Positions 63,119 to 64,000 of a DNA stretch of 64,000 nt are shown piece after piece. The stretch is taken from contig CAWIXM010000025.1 of NCBI GenBank assembly GCA_963840055.1, positions 62,001-126,000 of the forward strand, in the 5' to 3' direction. The DNA comes from Rhodoplanes sp963840055. GTDB taxonomy: Bacteria; Pseudomonadota; Alphaproteobacteria; Rhizobiales; Xanthobacteraceae. The notes beneath the pieces are model-generated. The model made no database searches, was not told the DNA's origin, and worked only from the letters and a program-made list of their open reading frames with translations. A program made the position numbers and the translations under genes. Every line of letters starts with the position of its first letter. Within the stretch, counting starts at the first letter, position 1.

Positions 63119-64000
63119 ATGTCGAGAGATAGCACTGTCATTCCCTTCCGTCAGCCTGACGCGATTGACGACCCACTGACCGAGCTTGCTCGTGAAGGCG
63201 CCCGTCGGATGCTGGCGCAGGCGCTGATTGCGGAAGCAGACGCCTTCGTCGCCCAGTGGAAGGACTTGAAATTGCCGGACGGACGCGACCGCGTCGTCCG
63301 GCACGGCCATGGGCCGCAACGCACGATCCAGACCGGGGTCGGGCCTGTCGAGGTCAGGCGCGCCAAGGTGCGCGACCGGGGCGAGGCAGGCGGGGCGGAA
63401 AAAATCCGCTTCAGCTCGTCGATCCTGCCGAAGTGGGCGCGGAGGACCAAGAGCCTCGACGCGCTGTTGCCCGTTCTTTACCTGCGCGGGGTGTCGACCG
63501 GCGATTTTCAGGAGGCGCTCGCCGCCCTGCTGGGCAAGGACGCGCCCAACCTGTCGCCCGCGGTGATCGCGCGGCTGACGGCGGAGTGGCAGGCTGATTA
63601 CGACGCCTGGCGGCGGCGCGATCTCTCGGCGCGGCGATACGTGTATGTGTGGGCGGACGGGGTCTACCTGCAGGCGCGGATGGAGGACGCCGCCGAATGC
63701 ATGCTCGTGCTGATCGGCGCGACGCCCGAGGGAAAGAAAGAGCTGGTCGGCTTCCAGACGGGGGTGCGCGAGAGCGCGCAGAGCTGGCGTGAGCTCCTCA
63801 TCGACATCAAGCAGCGCGGGCTCGAGATCGCCCCGGACCTCGCGGTCGGCGACGGGGCGCTCGGCTTCTGGAAAGCAATCGAGCAGGTCTTTCCCAGCAC
63901 CCGGCATCAAAGGTGTTGGGTCCATAAGACCGCCAATGTGCTGAACAAGGTCGCCCTCTCGGTCCAAGCCAACATGAAAACAGACCTTCGTGAAATCTAC
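63119..64000 (+). CDS. IS256-family (mutator-type) transposase, 3' end beyond window
   Basis: The ATG at 63119 follows AAAGGAGC. 294 codons are visible and open to the edge. Phrases: DDPLTELAREGARRMLAQAL, GVGPVEVRRAKVRDRGEAGG, LPVLYLRGVSTGDFQEALAA then LLGKDAPNLSPAVIARL, YVYVWADGVYLQARMED (first catalytic Asp), LAVGDGALGFWKAIEQVFPS (second Asp) and QRCWVHKTANVLNKV. The catalytic Glu is outside the window. A scrap of the same transposase lies at 9534-9575. Confidence 0.9.
   Translation, partial: MSRDSTVIPFRQPDAIDDPLTELAREGARRMLAQALIAEADAFVAQWKDLKLPDGRDRVVRHGHGPQRTIQTGVGPVEVRRAKVRDRGEAGGAEKIRFSSSILPKWARRTKSLDALLPVLYLRGVSTGDFQEALAALLGKDAPNLSPAVIARLTAEWQADYDAWRRRDLSARRYVYVWADGVYLQARMEDAAECMLVLIGATPEGKKELVGFQTGVRESAQSWRELLIDIKQRGLEIAPDLAVGDGALGFWKAIEQVFPSTRHQRCWVHKTANVLNKVALSVQANMKTDLREIY

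Noticed and set aside
62687..63967. 426-codon open frame on the reverse strand
   Set aside because: It lies opposite the IS256 transposase and the defence-gene remnant, has no recognisable family, and is explained by high GC in the antisense frame.

Overview
The window looks like a piece of an alphaproteobacterial (Rhizobiales, Bradyrhizobium-like) genome. The evidence is high GC coding bias, a ChvI-type response regulator, a GapR/DUF2312 protein, DUF6489, DUF3551 and DUF3489 proteins, a 60-residue Pro/Lys-rich exported peptide, and many insertion sequences of types common in that group. It is accessory DNA: about half of the recognisable coding content is transposase, recombinase, prophage or conjugation debris, most of it broken.

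Layout. 1-2.9 kb: small genes and a Pro-rich OmpA-type envelope protein. 3-10.1 kb: an intact DDE insertion sequence beside an orphan chvI, a VOC protein, an amine oxidase between two copies of a conjugation-ATPase tail, and fragments of RecD-like, CbbQ/NorQ, IS256, IS5 and AI-2E transporter genes. 10.1-18.6 kb: a phage-type DNA base-hypermodification family protein, IS30 and IS5 elements nested in one host gene, an aldo/keto reductase, and a terminase/polymerase relic. 18.5-20.1 kb: a 772-bp tandem duplication. 20.1-27.2 kb: MITE-like and IS fragments, an IS200/IS605 element, a large serine recombinase, and RHS and group II intron remnants. 27.3-31.9 kb: nifJ, carrying one frameshift, overlapping a dihydroorotate-dehydrogenase-like gene. 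32-43 kb: clpP, tspO, two hsp20 genes (one frameshifted), DUF3489, GNAT, gapR, HNH and DoxX genes, plus remnants of integrase, relaxase and tRNA 3' ends. 43.9-53 kb: small exported proteins, a histone H1-like protein, a second IS200/IS605 element, a soluble lytic transglycosylase, a group II intron tail, and a D,D-carboxypeptidase with a SPOR domain. 53-57.4 kb: two small regulator-like genes, then a two-gene TIR/TPR unit, a broken RHH gene and a resolvase. 57.6-64 kb: an intact IS30 gene, a deletion derivative of an IS630 element, an AIPR-type phage-defence gene cut by a complete IS66 element, and the start of an IS256 transposase.

How genes may work together. The nifJ/dihydroorotate-dehydrogenase-like pair is one transcription unit (4-bp overlap) and suggests low-potential electron supply to ferredoxin or flavodoxin. 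The two hsp20 genes form a chaperone operon. The most striking unit is the TIR/TPR pair at 54.1-56.5 kb. A membrane-anchored TIR protein and an exported TPR protein, 9 bp apart, carry an identical 15-residue Gly/Ser/Thr motif. Predicted topology puts that motif on the periplasmic side in both, which suggests a two-component, cross-membrane TIR signalling or defence system. This is inference and has not been tested.
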